A DNA stretch of 64,000 bases, taken from assembly GCA_023418925.1 (NCBI GenBank), contig JAEZYS010000003.1, positions 310,001 to 374,000 on the forward strand, in the 5' to 3' direction. Under the pieces are notes generated by a model. The model made no database searches. It was not told the origin of the DNA and was given only the letters and a program-made list of their open reading frames with translations. Source of the DNA: Bacillota bacterium. GTDB taxonomy: Bacteria > Bacillota > Clostridia > Oscillospirales > Ruminococcaceae. A program made the translations under genes and the position numbers. Every line of letters starts with the position of its first letter. Position 1 is the stretch's first letter. This document shows positions 35,835 through 45,181 of the stretch, one piece after another.

Positions 35835-35883
35835 TCTAATTATCTCCTTTTGGTTATTTGTAGACAAACTAAACTATATGCAT

Positions 35884-35912
35884 ATTATAGCACAACAAAT
35901 ATATTTTGCCAA
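35884..35912 (-). promoter_or_regulatory. sigma-A promoter of the aromatic-repeat protein gene
   Basis: On the minus strand TTGGCA and TATAAT are spaced 17 bp, ~50 bp upstream of the start codon. Confidence 0.8.
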
Positions 35913-35992
35913 TAGTTATTTGGAAAAAAATAATTACAATACGATTACGAATTTGTATGAAAAACTGTAATATCTTTACTTTTCAAGATAAA

Positions 35993-36961
35993 TCAGCTTA
36001 CAACTATAATTGCCATGTCGCCATTATTATTCTGTCCGGATAATTTTGAAGCACTTATTACTCTTGGTATAATTCCTGGAATCTGTTCACGCAAAGCCTT
36101 GTCAAAGAGAGTAATTGCCTCTGCAAAGTCATCATCAGTCTTTTCAGGCATATAGCATGTCAGCATTATCTTTATAGCGTTGTAAAGCATACACATGAAC
36201 ACATAGTTATCCCATATTGTAATATCACTAGATGCAAAAGGAATTGATAAATTGAAAACGTAATTAACCATTATATTTTCAATGTAATGTTCCTTGTCCT
36301 TCATTGTAGAAGTTACGAAATCTTTTTTAAGATTAATATAATCATTTATATCAAGATTTCTTAGTGATTCAGGATCAGAAAACTTAAAGTTTTTACAAAT
36401 CTGATCCATAATTTTTTTGAATTCAGGTGTAATACTGAACAGTCTGAGAAAAGCAATTCCTTCAGCAAGTGAAGCTTCAAATAAAGGTTTGAGTGTTTTA
36501 AAGTATTCAAGAACTCTTGAGAATGATTCAGCTGAAGTTATTTCATGTGCAAATTTAGGTATAAGGTCAGAACGACCTTGTTCAATCATGTCATTCATTG
36601 CCTTCATACAGTAATTCAGAATGAGCATTCTTTTCTCAAAAACAATATTTTTCTTCTGAAGAACATTGATGATAAGTGTTTTTATCTGCCAGTAATATTC
36701 AAGGAACGGATATTTTGCAATCTTTTCAGCAGATTTCTTTGTAAAGTCAGCAGTAATTTCATTGTCAACCTGAGCCATATTAAACTGAAGAGGCTCTGAT
36801 ATTGACATAAGCTTTCTTACAACTTCAATTTCGCTTAAAGAAAAAACATATTCAACTGCAGATGCTGACATGATAACATCGCACTTAGGACCACTTGCAG
36901 GATTTTTCACATCCGGTACAAGTTCTTTATAAAATGATGGTGTAATAATTGGATATCCCAT
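35993..36961 (-). CDS. protein of unknown function
   Basis: 322 residues from the ATG at 36961 (TGGAG 7 bp upstream). A longer frame begins at 36982. The protein is soluble and mostly helical, without a signal peptide, membrane segment or motif that I recognise. The C-terminal half has two amphipathic stretches (FASSDITIWDNYVFMCMLYNAIKIML) and ends in MAIIVVS. It is monocistronic by spacing (>150 bp each side). No function is proposed. Confidence 0.7.
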   Translation of the reverse strand: MGYPIITPSFYKELVPDVKNPASGPKCDVIMSASAVEYVFSLSEIEVVRKLMSISEPLQFNMAQVDNEITADFTKKSAEKIAKYPFLEYYWQIKTLIINVLQKKNIVFEKRMLILNYCMKAMNDMIEQGRSDLIPKFAHEITSAESFSRVLEYFKTLKPLFEASLAEGIAFLRLFSITPEFKKIMDQICKNFKFSDPESLRNLDINDYINLKKDFVTSTMKDKEHYIENIMVNYVFNLSIPFASSDITIWDNYVFMCMLYNAIKIMLTCYMPEKTDDDFAEAITLFDKALREQIPGIIPRVISASKLSGQNNNGDMAIIVVS

Positions 36962-37178
36962 AAATTTCTCCATTCCCGGCACAAGCCAAAAAAATAGTAT
37001 GTGTGTTTATAATTAATAAGCACATTTGATTTTACCTTAAAACGTTTTGTAAAATAAAAATTGCACTATAATAGTATACCACTATTTATATAAAAATGCA
37101 ATTAATTAATATAATAAACGGTTAATATCTGCATATTTGCTTATTTATAGTGACTTTTTTTATTAAAAATTAATATAT

Positions 37179-37640
37179 CTATTTCTGATTACCGCATCCT
37201 TTGCACGTTCTTGATGAATTTGGATTAAGTTCGCCGCAGATTTTACAAAGCCACTTATTATCAGCAGTGTTTTCAGTTGTTTTATTGGTATGTACAGCGT
37301 TATTTGCATAAGAATATCTTAATGCACTTGGCTGTTGTTCTGTTGCTGGATTTTGAAAATAAAAGTGCAGTTCCCCCCTGAGTCTTGTTTGTTCAGTAAG
37401 CAGTGCGTCGTGGTCGGCAGATAAAGACGAAAGAGCATACCAAGGTGTAAGTGTTATAACTCCAGAAATTATAATAATTAATATATAAAATAATACTTCC
37501 CCAAGATAGTATGAAGAATAATAAGAATTTGAGTCTATTAATAAGTCAGTAGTAATTGTAGAAACAATGTAACCTAAAATTAATATACCATATAAAACCG
37601 TAAGAAAAATTGCCATTGCCTTCAAAAATTTTGTTCTCAT
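37179..37640 (-). CDS. membrane protein with C-terminal zinc ribbon, unknown
   Basis: 153 residues. Two membrane segments (~8-30, ~48-70) are followed by a soluble linker and a C-terminal zinc-ribbon C132xxC135...C146xxC149 (WLCKICGELNPNSSRTCKGCG, RanBP2-like spacing). The ribbon faces the cytoplasm if the ends are inside. It mirrors the protein at 4479, which carries its ribbon at the other end. I know of no characterised homologue. Confidence 0.7.
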   Translation of the reverse strand: MRTKFLKAMAIFLTVLYGILILGYIVSTITTDLLIDSNSYYSSYYLGEVLFYILIIIISGVITLTPWYALSSLSADHDALLTEQTRLRGELHFYFQNPATEQQPSALRYSYANNAVHTNKTTENTADNKWLCKICGELNPNSSRTCKGCGNQK

Positions 37641-37812
37641 AATAATTGTCCCCCAATGATATTATTATAATAGTATACAATAACCTTTATATTTTGTCAA
37701 CAATTGTATAATGTACCATTATTTCTTGATTAGTTGCATATTTTTATGCAACTTTATTTAATTTTTGCCTGTATACAAAAGAAGTTTATTTATAATATAA
37801 GGAGAAATAAAT

Positions 37813-37972
37813 ATGAAATCAATTAACAGACAGAAAATTCTTATTGGAGGCAGGGAAGTCAGTCAGGAAGAATTTGATCGTCGGAGAAAAAAGTTTCTTG
37901 AACATTGTTTTTATTCACCAATAAAAAAATACGGACTTTCGATCGAAAGGATCGTAAGTCCGTATAAAGATA
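37813..37972 (+). pseudogene. possible truncated small gene cut off by the adhE terminator
   Basis: An ATG with AAGGAG 8 bp upstream begins a plausible charged peptide (NRQKILIGGREVSQEEFDR...). After ~40 codons the frame enters the adhE terminator hairpin and then runs antisense through adhE to 38406 with implausible composition. It looks like the 5' end of a gene whose remainder is lost, or a very short peptide gene. Expression is unproven. Confidence 0.35.
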
Positions 37973-37977
37973 TTTTT
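37935..37977 (-). terminator. adhE terminator
   Basis: The arms ATACGGACTT / AAGTCCGTAT enclose a second inner palindrome (CGATCGAAAGGATCG). T-rich sequence flanks the stem on both strands. Confidence 0.8.
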
Positions 37978-37983
37978 TATAAA

Positions 37984-40599
37984 TTATTTGCCGTAGTAAG
38001 CAAGTCTGTAAAGTTCCTGAAGTTCTTCAATCTTAGGAAGACGTGGGTTAGCAGTTGTACACTGATCTTCAAAAGCCTTATAGGAAAGTTCAGGGATTGT
38101 ATCCATGTATACCTTCTCGTCAACGCCCATTTCCTTGATTGTGAATGGAACATTGAGTTCAGTCATAAGTTCACGCACTGCCTTGATGAGGCTCTTTACA
38201 CCTTCTTCAGGAGTCTTTGCAGGAAGACCAAGTGCCTTTGCAATATCCTGATATCTTTCAGGTGCTATGAACTTGCCATACTTAGGCCATGCCATGAACT
38301 TTGTAGGGTTTGTTTCACCATTATAAGCGATAACGTGTGGGAGAAGAATAGCATTTGCACGTCCATGAGCAATGTGGAATTCACCGCCAAGCTTATGAGC
38401 AAGTGAGTGGTTGATTCCGAGGAATGCGTTTGTAAATGCCATACCTGCTATACATGAAGCATTATGCATTTTTTCTCTTGCTTCTGGGTCTGCCGCACCG
38501 TTCTTATAAGAACGTGGGAGGAATTCAAATACCATCTTGATAGCATGAAGTGCAAGAGCATCTGTATAGTCAGAAGCAAGTACTGAAACGTATGCTTCAA
38601 TAGCATGTGTGAGAACGTCAAGGCCTGTATCAGCAGTTGCTCCCTTTGGAACTGTCATTACGAACCCTGGATCAATGATAGCAACGTCAGGTGTGAGCTC
38701 GTAGTCAGCAAGAGGGTACTTCATATGTTTGCTCTTGTCTGAAATAACAGCAAAAGATGTTACTTCTGAGCCTGTTCCTGAAGTTGTAGGAATAGCAACC
38801 ATCTTTGACTTTTTACCCATCTTAGGGAACTTATAAACTCTCTTACGGATATCCATGAACTTCTGTGCCATGCCGATGAAGTCAGCATCAGGATTCTCAT
38901 AGAAGAGCCACATTGCCTTAGCTGCGTCCATTGCTGAACCGCCGCCTACAGCGATGATAACGTCAGGCTTGAATCTGTTCATAACCTCTGTACCATTACG
39001 TACTGTTGTGAGGTCAGGATCCGGCTCAACTTCACTGAACACTTCAATTATTACCTTGTTAGGATTCTTGCGGAGCTGGTAAGTTACTCTGTCGAGGAAT
39101 CCGAGCTGAACCATCATAGGGTCGCATATAATAAGGGCTCTTGTGATGTCAGGCATTTTTGAAAGATACTGAACTGAACCCATTTCAAAATAGATTTTTT
39201 CAGGGATTTTGAACCACTGCATGTTAACTCTCCTCTTTGCAACCTTCTTCTTGTTGATAAGGTTAGCAGATGATACGTTTTCAGATACTGAGTTACGGCC
39301 GTATGAGCCACATCCGAGTGTAAGTGAAGGCATCATGGAGTTATATACGTCACCGATACCGCCAAATGATGAAGGACTGTTTACAACTATTCTTGAAGCC
39401 TTCATTCTCTGACCGTAAGCTGTTATGATATCATTATCCTTTGAGTGAATAACAGCTGTATGACCAAGACCGCCAAGTTCGAGCATAGCTTCAGCCATGT
39501 CAAAGCCATCTTCAACTGTCTTTGCCTTAACTACTGCAAGAACAGGTGAAAGTTTTTCTCTTGAAAGCGGATAATCTTCACCAACGCCGTCAATTTCACA
39601 GCAAAGTACCTTTGTATATTTAGGAATTGTTATTCCTGCAAGTGCAGCAATTTCATAAGGATATTTACCAACGATTGCAGGGTTTACTGATTTCTTTTCA
39701 AGGTTGATTACAACAGGTTCAAGCTTCTTTACTTCTTCCTTTGTTGCGAAGTAGCAGCCTCTGTCTTTCATGAACTTGATAGCCTGATCGTAAACAGGAG
39801 CTTCAATGATAGCAGCCTGTTCAGATGCACAAATCATACCGTTATCAAAAGCTTTTGAAAGGATAAGGTCTGTGAGAGCCTGTTCAAGATTTGCAGTCTT
39901 TTCAATAAAGCAAGGTGCGTTACCAGGACCAACGCCGAGTGCAGGCTTACCAGCTGAATATGCTGAATGAACCATTCCAGGTCCGCCTGTTGCAAGGATC
40001 ATAGCTACCTTAGGGTGATTCATGAGAAGTGAAGTAGCTTCAATTGATGGATATTCAATCCACTGAATACAGTTTTCAGGAGCACCAGCCTTGATAGCTG
40101 CGTCACGGACAATAATGGCAGCTTCCTTTGAACACTGCTGAGCAGATGGGTGGAAACCGAAAATGATAGGGTTTCTTGTCTTAGCACAAATGATGGATTT
40201 AAACATTGTTGTAGAGGTAGGGTTTGTTGTAGGTGTAACACCACAAACAATTCCTACAGGTTCAGCAATTTCCATGTAGCTTTCATCAACGTTATCATCA
40301 ATGATTCCTACAGTCTTTTCAGCCTTGATTGAGTGGTAGATGTATTCAGTAGCGAAGATATTCTTTGTAACCTTGTCTTCGAATACACCTCTGCCTGTTT
40401 CTTCAACTGCCATCTTAGCAAGTTTCATCTGAGCGGATAAACCTGCAAGTGCCATGGCTCTGGTGATTTCATCGATTTGCTCCTGATCAAGCTTCATATA
40501 CTCATCAAGAGCCTTGTCAGCCTTTTCAACAAGATCATTGATCATTTTTGCAACGTCAATTTGTGGCTTGTCAGTGGTTTTCTTCTTTTCATCTGCCAT
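37984..40599 (-). CDS. adhE: bifunctional acetaldehyde-CoA/alcohol dehydrogenase
   Basis: 871 residues from the ATG at 40599. The ATG at 40611 abuts the AAAGG site. The N-terminal aldehyde dehydrogenase domain (~1-440) has GVTPTTNPTSTTMFKS, GVGPGNAPCFI and the catalytic Cys in NGMICASEQA. The iron-dependent alcohol dehydrogenase domain (~455-870) has GGGSAMDAAKAMWLFYENP, PTTSGTGSEVTSFAV and iron-ligand histidines in HSLAHKLGG and HGRANA. It reduces acetyl-CoA to ethanol in two steps with two NADH and forms spirosomes in other species. A perfect Rex operator overlaps its promoter, and rex lies directly upstream. Confidence 0.97.
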   Translation of the reverse strand: MADEKKKTTDKPQIDVAKMINDLVEKADKALDEYMKLDQEQIDEITRAMALAGLSAQMKLAKMAVEETGRGVFEDKVTKNIFATEYIYHSIKAEKTVGIIDDNVDESYMEIAEPVGIVCGVTPTTNPTSTTMFKSIICAKTRNPIIFGFHPSAQQCSKEAAIIVRDAAIKAGAPENCIQWIEYPSIEATSLLMNHPKVAMILATGGPGMVHSAYSAGKPALGVGPGNAPCFIEKTANLEQALTDLILSKAFDNGMICASEQAAIIEAPVYDQAIKFMKDRGCYFATKEEVKKLEPVVINLEKKSVNPAIVGKYPYEIAALAGITIPKYTKVLCCEIDGVGEDYPLSREKLSPVLAVVKAKTVEDGFDMAEAMLELGGLGHTAVIHSKDNDIITAYGQRMKASRIVVNSPSSFGGIGDVYNSMMPSLTLGCGSYGRNSVSENVSSANLINKKKVAKRRVNMQWFKIPEKIYFEMGSVQYLSKMPDITRALIICDPMMVQLGFLDRVTYQLRKNPNKVIIEVFSEVEPDPDLTTVRNGTEVMNRFKPDVIIAVGGGSAMDAAKAMWLFYENPDADFIGMAQKFMDIRKRVYKFPKMGKKSKMVAIPTTSGTGSEVTSFAVISDKSKHMKYPLADYELTPDVAIIDPGFVMTVPKGATADTGLDVLTHAIEAYVSVLASDYTDALALHAIKMVFEFLPRSYKNGAADPEAREKMHNASCIAGMAFTNAFLGINHSLAHKLGGEFHIAHGRANAILLPHVIAYNGETNPTKFMAWPKYGKFIAPERYQDIAKALGLPAKTPEEGVKSLIKAVRELMTELNVPFTIKEMGVDEKVYMDTIPELSYKAFEDQCTTANPRLPKIEELQELYRLAYYGK

Positions 40600-40660
40600 T
40601 ATAAATCTCATCCTTTCGGTATAATATACTTCTCTTAAATGCTTAATAGTAACTGATTGA

Positions 40661-40678
40661 TTGTTAATTCTTTAACAA
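40661..40678. promoter_or_regulatory. Rex operator of adhE
   Basis: TTGTTAA-TTCT-TTAACAA matches the Rex consensus TTGTTAANNNNTTAACAA without a mismatch. It covers the predicted adhE transcription start, so bound Rex would block initiation. High NADH would release it. Confidence 0.93.
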
Positions 40679-40682
40679 TCTC

Positions 40683-40711
40683 ATTATAACAGAATAACAT
40701 CTGACCGTCAA
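40683..40711 (-). promoter_or_regulatory. sigma-A promoter of adhE
   Basis: On the minus strand TTGACG and TATAAT are spaced 17 bp, directly upstream of the Rex operator. Confidence 0.85.
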
Positions 40712-40825
40712 TAGTAATTTAAACTAATTTTGACAGTTCAGATGTCGATTTTTCTACTATATATTAAAATATGCATATAACATAATAATATTCAGATACA
40801 AACGTCATTTTATATCATATTATGT

Positions 40826-41464
40826 TCATATATTTGTAATGCCATATGATAGCATCATGAGGCTGTCTCCGAGATGGACATTCTGAACAATTATATCTTC
40901 ATGGTTTACTTTAAGATCATAGTGGCTGAAGTTCCAGAATGCTTTGATTCCAAGAGAAATGAGCTTGTCAGCAAGCTGCTGTGCTGAAGCTTTTGGTATG
41001 CACAGAATAGCTATAACAGGCTTTTCTGCTTCAAAAAAACATTCCATTTCTTTTATAGGTTTTACTCTTATTCCTGCTACATTTTCGTTTGCTTTTCTCA
41101 TATCACTATCAAAGATTGCAATCAGGTTGCAGCCATGAGCATCAAAATCCATATGATTGGCAATAGCTTTACCAAGATTTCCTGCACCTATAAGAACAGT
41201 TTTGTGCCCCTCAGTAACACCGAGAATTTTACCGATTTCAGTTCTTAAATCAACAAGATTATAGCCATATCCCTGTTGACCGAATCCACCGAAACAGTTC
41301 AGATCCTGTCTGATCTGTGATGCAGTCAGTGACATTTTTTTTGCAAGCTCGCCTGATGATATTCTTACCGTTCCCTGCTTGATCAGTTCACCGATGAAAC
41401 GGTAGTATCTTGGCAATCGTTTTATGACTGAATGTGATATACCATCCTTTTTTGCATTCGACAT
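40826..41464 (-). CDS. rex: redox-sensing transcriptional repressor Rex
   Basis: 212 residues. The N-terminal winged helix has VIKRLPRYYRFIGEL and SLTASQIRQDLNCFGGFGQQGYGY. The Rossmann domain has VLIGAGNLGKAI and the domain-swapped C-terminal helix ends HLGDSLMMLSYG. Rex binds NADH or NAD+ and represses fermentation genes when NADH/NAD+ is low. It lies upstream of adhE on the same strand with 226 bp between, where the operator is found. Confidence 0.97.
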   Translation of the reverse strand: MSNAKKDGISHSVIKRLPRYYRFIGELIKQGTVRISSGELAKKMSLTASQIRQDLNCFGGFGQQGYGYNLVDLRTEIGKILGVTEGHKTVLIGAGNLGKAIANHMDFDAHGCNLIAIFDSDMRKANENVAGIRVKPIKEMECFFEAEKPVIAILCIPKASAQQLADKLISLGIKAFWNFSHYDLKVNHEDIIVQNVHLGDSLMMLSYGITNI

Positions 41465-41485
41465 ACAATACTCTCCATTTCATTT

Positions 41486-41516
41486 CGGGCGGATAAACAT
41501 AAATCTATCCGCCCAA
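41486..41516 (-). terminator. terminator between rex and icd
   Basis: GGGCGGATAgatttatg-type stem (GGGCGGATA / TATCCGCCC). It lies between the icd stop codon and the rex start, so it ends the acn-icd transcript. Confidence 0.75.
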
Positions 41517-41522
41517 AAGTAA

Positions 41523-42737
41523 TTATAACATCGTTACGAGACGTTCGTTAATTTCCTTAAGAAATGTTTCTGTATCAACGGTTTTTTTGCCTGGAAGAGT
41601 TGAGAGAAGTGCAAGGTCACCTGTCATAACGCCTTCTTCAATAGTCTTGATGGTAGCAGCTTCAAGCTTATCTGCAAATGTGCAGAGGTCAGGGGTGTTA
41701 TCAAGTTCGCCTCTTTTTCTGAGGGCACCTGTCCATGCAAAGAGTGTTGCAACAGAGTTTGTTGAAGTCTTTTCACCCTTGAGGTGCTTATAGTAATGGC
41801 GCTGAACAGTTCCGTGGGCAGCTTCATATTCATAGATTCCATCAGGAGAAACAAGAACAGATGTCATCATTGCAAGGCTTCCGTAAGCTGTAGCAACCAT
41901 GTCTGACATAACATCACCGTCATAGTTCTTACAAGCCCAGATATATCCGCCTTCACTTCTGATAACTCTTGCAACTGCATCGTCGATAAGAGTATAGAAG
42001 TATTCAATGCCTGCTGCTTCAAACTTAGCCTTGTATTCAGCGTTGAAGATTTCATTGAAGATATCCTTGAAACGATGGTCATACTTCTTTGAAATAGTAT
42101 CCTTTGTAGCAAACCATATATCCTGCTTCTGGTCAAGTGCATAGTTAAAGCATGCTTTTGCAAAGCTTGCAATGGACTCGTCCTTATTGTGAAGTCCCTG
42201 AATAATGCCTGCGCTGTCCTTGAAATCATAAATGAGGGAACGTGTTTCGTTGCCGTCCTTGTCTGTGCAGACAAGTTCACACTTTGAGTCCTGCGGAACC
42301 TGCATTTCAGTATTCTTGTAAACATCACCGTAAGCATGACGAGCGATAGTGATTGGCTTTGTCCATGTAGGAATAAAAGGAGTGATACCCTTTACAATAA
42401 TAGGAGTTCTGAATACAGTACCGTCAAGGATTGCTCTGATTGTTCCGTTAGGGGATTTCCACATTTCCTTGAGGTTATATTCTGTCATACGGTCAGCATT
42501 AGGAGTGATTGTTGCACACTTTACTGCTACGCCATATTTCTTTGTAGCTTCTGCTGAATCAAAAGTAACCTGGTCATTGGTTTCATTTCTGTGTTCAAGT
42601 CCGAGGTCATAATATTCTGTATTAAGGTCAACATATGGTGTGAGAAGAATATCCTTTATCATCTTCCAGATGATTCTTGTCATTTCGTCCCCGTCCATTT
42701 CGACAAGTGGGGTTTTCATTTTAATTTTATCAGTCAT
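41523..42737 (-). CDS. icd: NADP-dependent isocitrate dehydrogenase, eukaryote-like subfamily
   Basis: 404 residues. It belongs to the homodimeric subfamily shared with mitochondrial and cytosolic IDH, not the E. coli type. MKTPLVEMDGDEMTRIIW, KSPNGTIRAILDGTVFR, RHAYGDVYKN and TTSTNSVATLFAWTGAL-type stretches are diagnostic. Metal-ligand Asp lies in YDGDVMSDMVATAYGS, and AHGTVQRHYYKH binds NADP. It converts isocitrate to 2-oxoglutarate, here following aconitase for glutamate supply. It is last in the unit acn-DUF3795-icd. Confidence 0.96.
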   Translation of the reverse strand: MTDKIKMKTPLVEMDGDEMTRIIWKMIKDILLTPYVDLNTEYYDLGLEHRNETNDQVTFDSAEATKKYGVAVKCATITPNADRMTEYNLKEMWKSPNGTIRAILDGTVFRTPIIVKGITPFIPTWTKPITIARHAYGDVYKNTEMQVPQDSKCELVCTDKDGNETRSLIYDFKDSAGIIQGLHNKDESIASFAKACFNYALDQKQDIWFATKDTISKKYDHRFKDIFNEIFNAEYKAKFEAAGIEYFYTLIDDAVARVIRSEGGYIWACKNYDGDVMSDMVATAYGSLAMMTSVLVSPDGIYEYEAAHGTVQRHYYKHLKGEKTSTNSVATLFAWTGALRKRGELDNTPDLCTFADKLEAATIKTIEEGVMTGDLALLSTLPGKKTVDTETFLKEINERLVTML

Positions 42738-42769
42738 GTGTTAATTGTTCCTCTCATAATTTATTTATT

Positions 42770-43201
42770 TTAGTCATGTTTTGTAATACTAATCATAAAT
42801 GCGATAGCAGAACCTAGAAATGCTCCGAGAATTATCCATAGTAAGATGCTTGCGGTTATACTGCCTATAATTGCCCCGAAAATAAGTCCTAAAGCAGTTC
42901 CAATTATAAGATAATCACGTTTAGACTCTTTCTTGTAAGTTTTTTCTTCAAGCCAGTGTTTGCATTGCAGTATTCTTTTGCCATCGTCGCCGTCCTCTTC
43001 ATCAAAGGACATATTTCTCAGCATATCGCAGGGAAATCCGGGACATTCGCCGCAGTGTTCAAAACCTTTGCTTTCGCAGCAGACTTTGACTTCACATTCT
43101 TCTCCTGCAAGCGGAGGCTTTTCTGCAAGACAGCCTTCACACCCGAATTCTTGCCTTGACGGACATAAGCTACATTTAAGTCCGCATCTTGATTCGTGCA
43201 T
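42770..43201 (-). CDS. DUF3795 Cys-rich protein with two membrane segments
   Basis: 143 residues from the ATG at 43201, one base after the aconitase stop codon. An open frame extends back to 43282 within acn. The N-terminal ~70 residues are Cys-rich with the DUF3795 pattern CGLKCSLCPSR...CEGC...CEVKVCCESKGFEHCGECPGFPC, probably binding metal or a cluster. Two membrane segments follow (~95-135). Its tight position between acn and icd suggests a link to that branch, perhaps iron-sulfur supply to aconitase, but this is speculation. Confidence 0.78.
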   Translation of the reverse strand: MHESRCGLKCSLCPSRQEFGCEGCLAEKPPLAGEECEVKVCCESKGFEHCGECPGFPCDMLRNMSFDEEDGDDGKRILQCKHWLEEKTYKKESKRDYLIIGTALGLIFGAIIGSITASILLWIILGAFLGSAIAFMISITKHD

Positions 43202-43202
43202 A

Positions 43203-45143
43203 TTACTTTTTGAGGTTTTCTCTTGTGTAGTCAAGAAGTCCGCCTGCAAGGACAATATCCTTTGTTCTTCCTGTAAGTTCACAGAGAACCTTGATTTCTG
43301 CGCCTGTTGTCTTGTTTACAACAGTAAGTTCTGACTTGCCTGCTTCAATAGCGGATCTTACGTCAGCAATTGAAAGTTCATCGCCCTGTGAAATTTTATC
43401 ATAATCTGCCTCGTTCACAAATGTGAGTGGGAGGATACCTGCGTTAATGAGGTTTGCCCTGTGAATTCTTGCAAAGCTCTTTACGAGAACTGCCTTGATT
43501 CCAAGATAGAGTGGAGCAAGAGCCGCATGTTCTCTTGAAGAACCCTGTCCGTAGTTTGCGCCGCCTACAATGATTGATTTGCCCAACTCCTTTGCTCTTT
43601 CAGGGAATTTCTCATCACAAACTGTGAAGCAGAAGTTTGAAATTGCAGGGATATTTGAACGGAGCGGAAGAATCTTTGCGCCTGCCGGCATGATGTGGTC
43701 AGTTGTTATATTGTCACCGACCTTGAGTGAGCAAGGTGCTGTAATTTCTTTATCGAGAGGGCTTGTTGTAGGGAAAGGCTTTATGTTTGGTCCTCTGAGG
43801 ATTTCAACCTTGTCCATATCCTTTTCATCAGCAGGGAGTTCAACCATATTATCGTTGATGATAAATTCATCCGGAAGTTTGAATTCAGGCATATCTCCGA
43901 GATCTCTTGGGTCTGTAAGAACACCTGCAAGTGCAGAAGCTGCAGCCATTTCAGGTGATACAAGGTAAATCTGTCCGTCCTTTGTACCTGAACGGCCTTC
44001 AAAGTTTCTGTTGAATGTTCTGAGGGAGATTCCCTTTGAGTTAGGGGACTGTCCCATACCGATACATGGACCGCATGCACTTTCAAGAATTCTTGCGCCA
44101 GCGTCAATCATTATAGCAAGTGCGCCGTTCTGAGCAAGCATATTGAGGACCTGCTTTGAACCGGGAGCAATTGAAAGTGAAACGTCAGGATGAACTGTCT
44201 TGCCCTTTAAGATATGTGCAACCTTGAGCATATCAAGGAGAGATGAGTTTGTGCATGAACCGATACAAACCTGATCAATCTTCATAGCACCTATTTCTGC
44301 AACGCTCTTAACGTTGTCAGGGGAATGAGGACATGCTGCAAGAGGAACAAGCTTGCTGAGATCTATTTCAATTGTTTCATCATAAACTGCGTCAGGGTCA
44401 GCAGAAAGTGCTGTCCATACTTCTTCTCTCTTCTGAGCCTTTAAGAATGACTTTGTAATTTCATCTGAAGGGAAGATTGAGGTTGTTGCGCCAAGTTCGG
44501 CACCCATGTTTGTTATTGTTGCTCTTTCAGGAACTGAAAGTGTCTTTACACCCTCACCTGTATATTCGATAACCTTACCAACGCCGCCCTTTACAGACAT
44601 TCTCTTGAGTACTTCAAGGATAACATCCTTTGCAGCAACCCATGGTGAAAGCTTTCCTGTAAGCTTAACGTTTACAATCTTAGGATATGTTATATAATAT
44701 GCGCCGCCGCCCATTGCTACTGCAACGTCAAGTCCGCCTGCGCCGATAGCAATCATGCCGATTCCGCCGCCTGTCGGTGTATGGCTGTCAGAGCCGATAA
44801 GTGTCTTGCCAGGAATTCCAAAACGTTCAAGATGAACCTGATGGCAGATTCCGTTGCCAGGACGTGAGAAATAAATGCCATGCTTCTTTGCAACTGAACC
44901 GATGAAACGGTGGTCGTCAGCATTTTCAAAGCCTGACTGAAGTGTATTGTGGTCTATATATGCAACAGAGCGTTCTGTTTTAACTCTTGGAACACCCATT
45001 GCCTCGAATTCAAGGTAAGCCATAGTTCCTGTTGCGTCCTGTGTAAGAGTCTGGTCTATTCTGATTCCGATTTCATTGCCCTTGACGAATTCACCGTCAA
45101 CTGTATGTGCTTTAAGAATTTTTTCAGTAAGTGTAAGTCCCAA
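43203..45143 (-). CDS. acn: aconitate hydratase, short (Aquifex-type)
   Basis: 646 residues, the length of the short aconitase subfamily. Cluster ligands are visible in CIGSCTNSS and in ACGPCIGMGQSPNS. TGGGIGMIAIGAGGLDVAVAMGG lies in the catalytic domain, GGANYGQGSSREHAA in the swivel domain and FARIHRANLINAGILPL near the C-terminus. It isomerises citrate to isocitrate through a [4Fe-4S] cluster. It is followed after one base by the DUF3795 gene and then icd. No citrate synthase is in the window. Confidence 0.96.
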   Translation of the reverse strand: MGLTLTEKILKAHTVDGEFVKGNEIGIRIDQTLTQDATGTMAYLEFEAMGVPRVKTERSVAYIDHNTLQSGFENADDHRFIGSVAKKHGIYFSRPGNGICHQVHLERFGIPGKTLIGSDSHTPTGGGIGMIAIGAGGLDVAVAMGGGAYYITYPKIVNVKLTGKLSPWVAAKDVILEVLKRMSVKGGVGKVIEYTGEGVKTLSVPERATITNMGAELGATTSIFPSDEITKSFLKAQKREEVWTALSADPDAVYDETIEIDLSKLVPLAACPHSPDNVKSVAEIGAMKIDQVCIGSCTNSSLLDMLKVAHILKGKTVHPDVSLSIAPGSKQVLNMLAQNGALAIMIDAGARILESACGPCIGMGQSPNSKGISLRTFNRNFEGRSGTKDGQIYLVSPEMAAASALAGVLTDPRDLGDMPEFKLPDEFIINDNMVELPADEKDMDKVEILRGPNIKPFPTTSPLDKEITAPCSLKVGDNITTDHIMPAGAKILPLRSNIPAISNFCFTVCDEKFPERAKELGKSIIVGGANYGQGSSREHAALAPLYLGIKAVLVKSFARIHRANLINAGILPLTFVNEADYDKISQGDELSIADVRSAIEAGKSELTVVNKTTGAEIKVLCELTGRTKDIVLAGGLLDYTRENLKK

Positions 45144-45181
45144 ATTTCTCTATCCTTTCATATTAGAATGATACACAATTA

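Noticed and set aside
37985..38406. Plus-strand frame antisense to the adhE 3' end as a real 198-residue protein
   Set aside because: It is the shadow of a strongly conserved gene. Only its first ~40 codons lie outside adhE.
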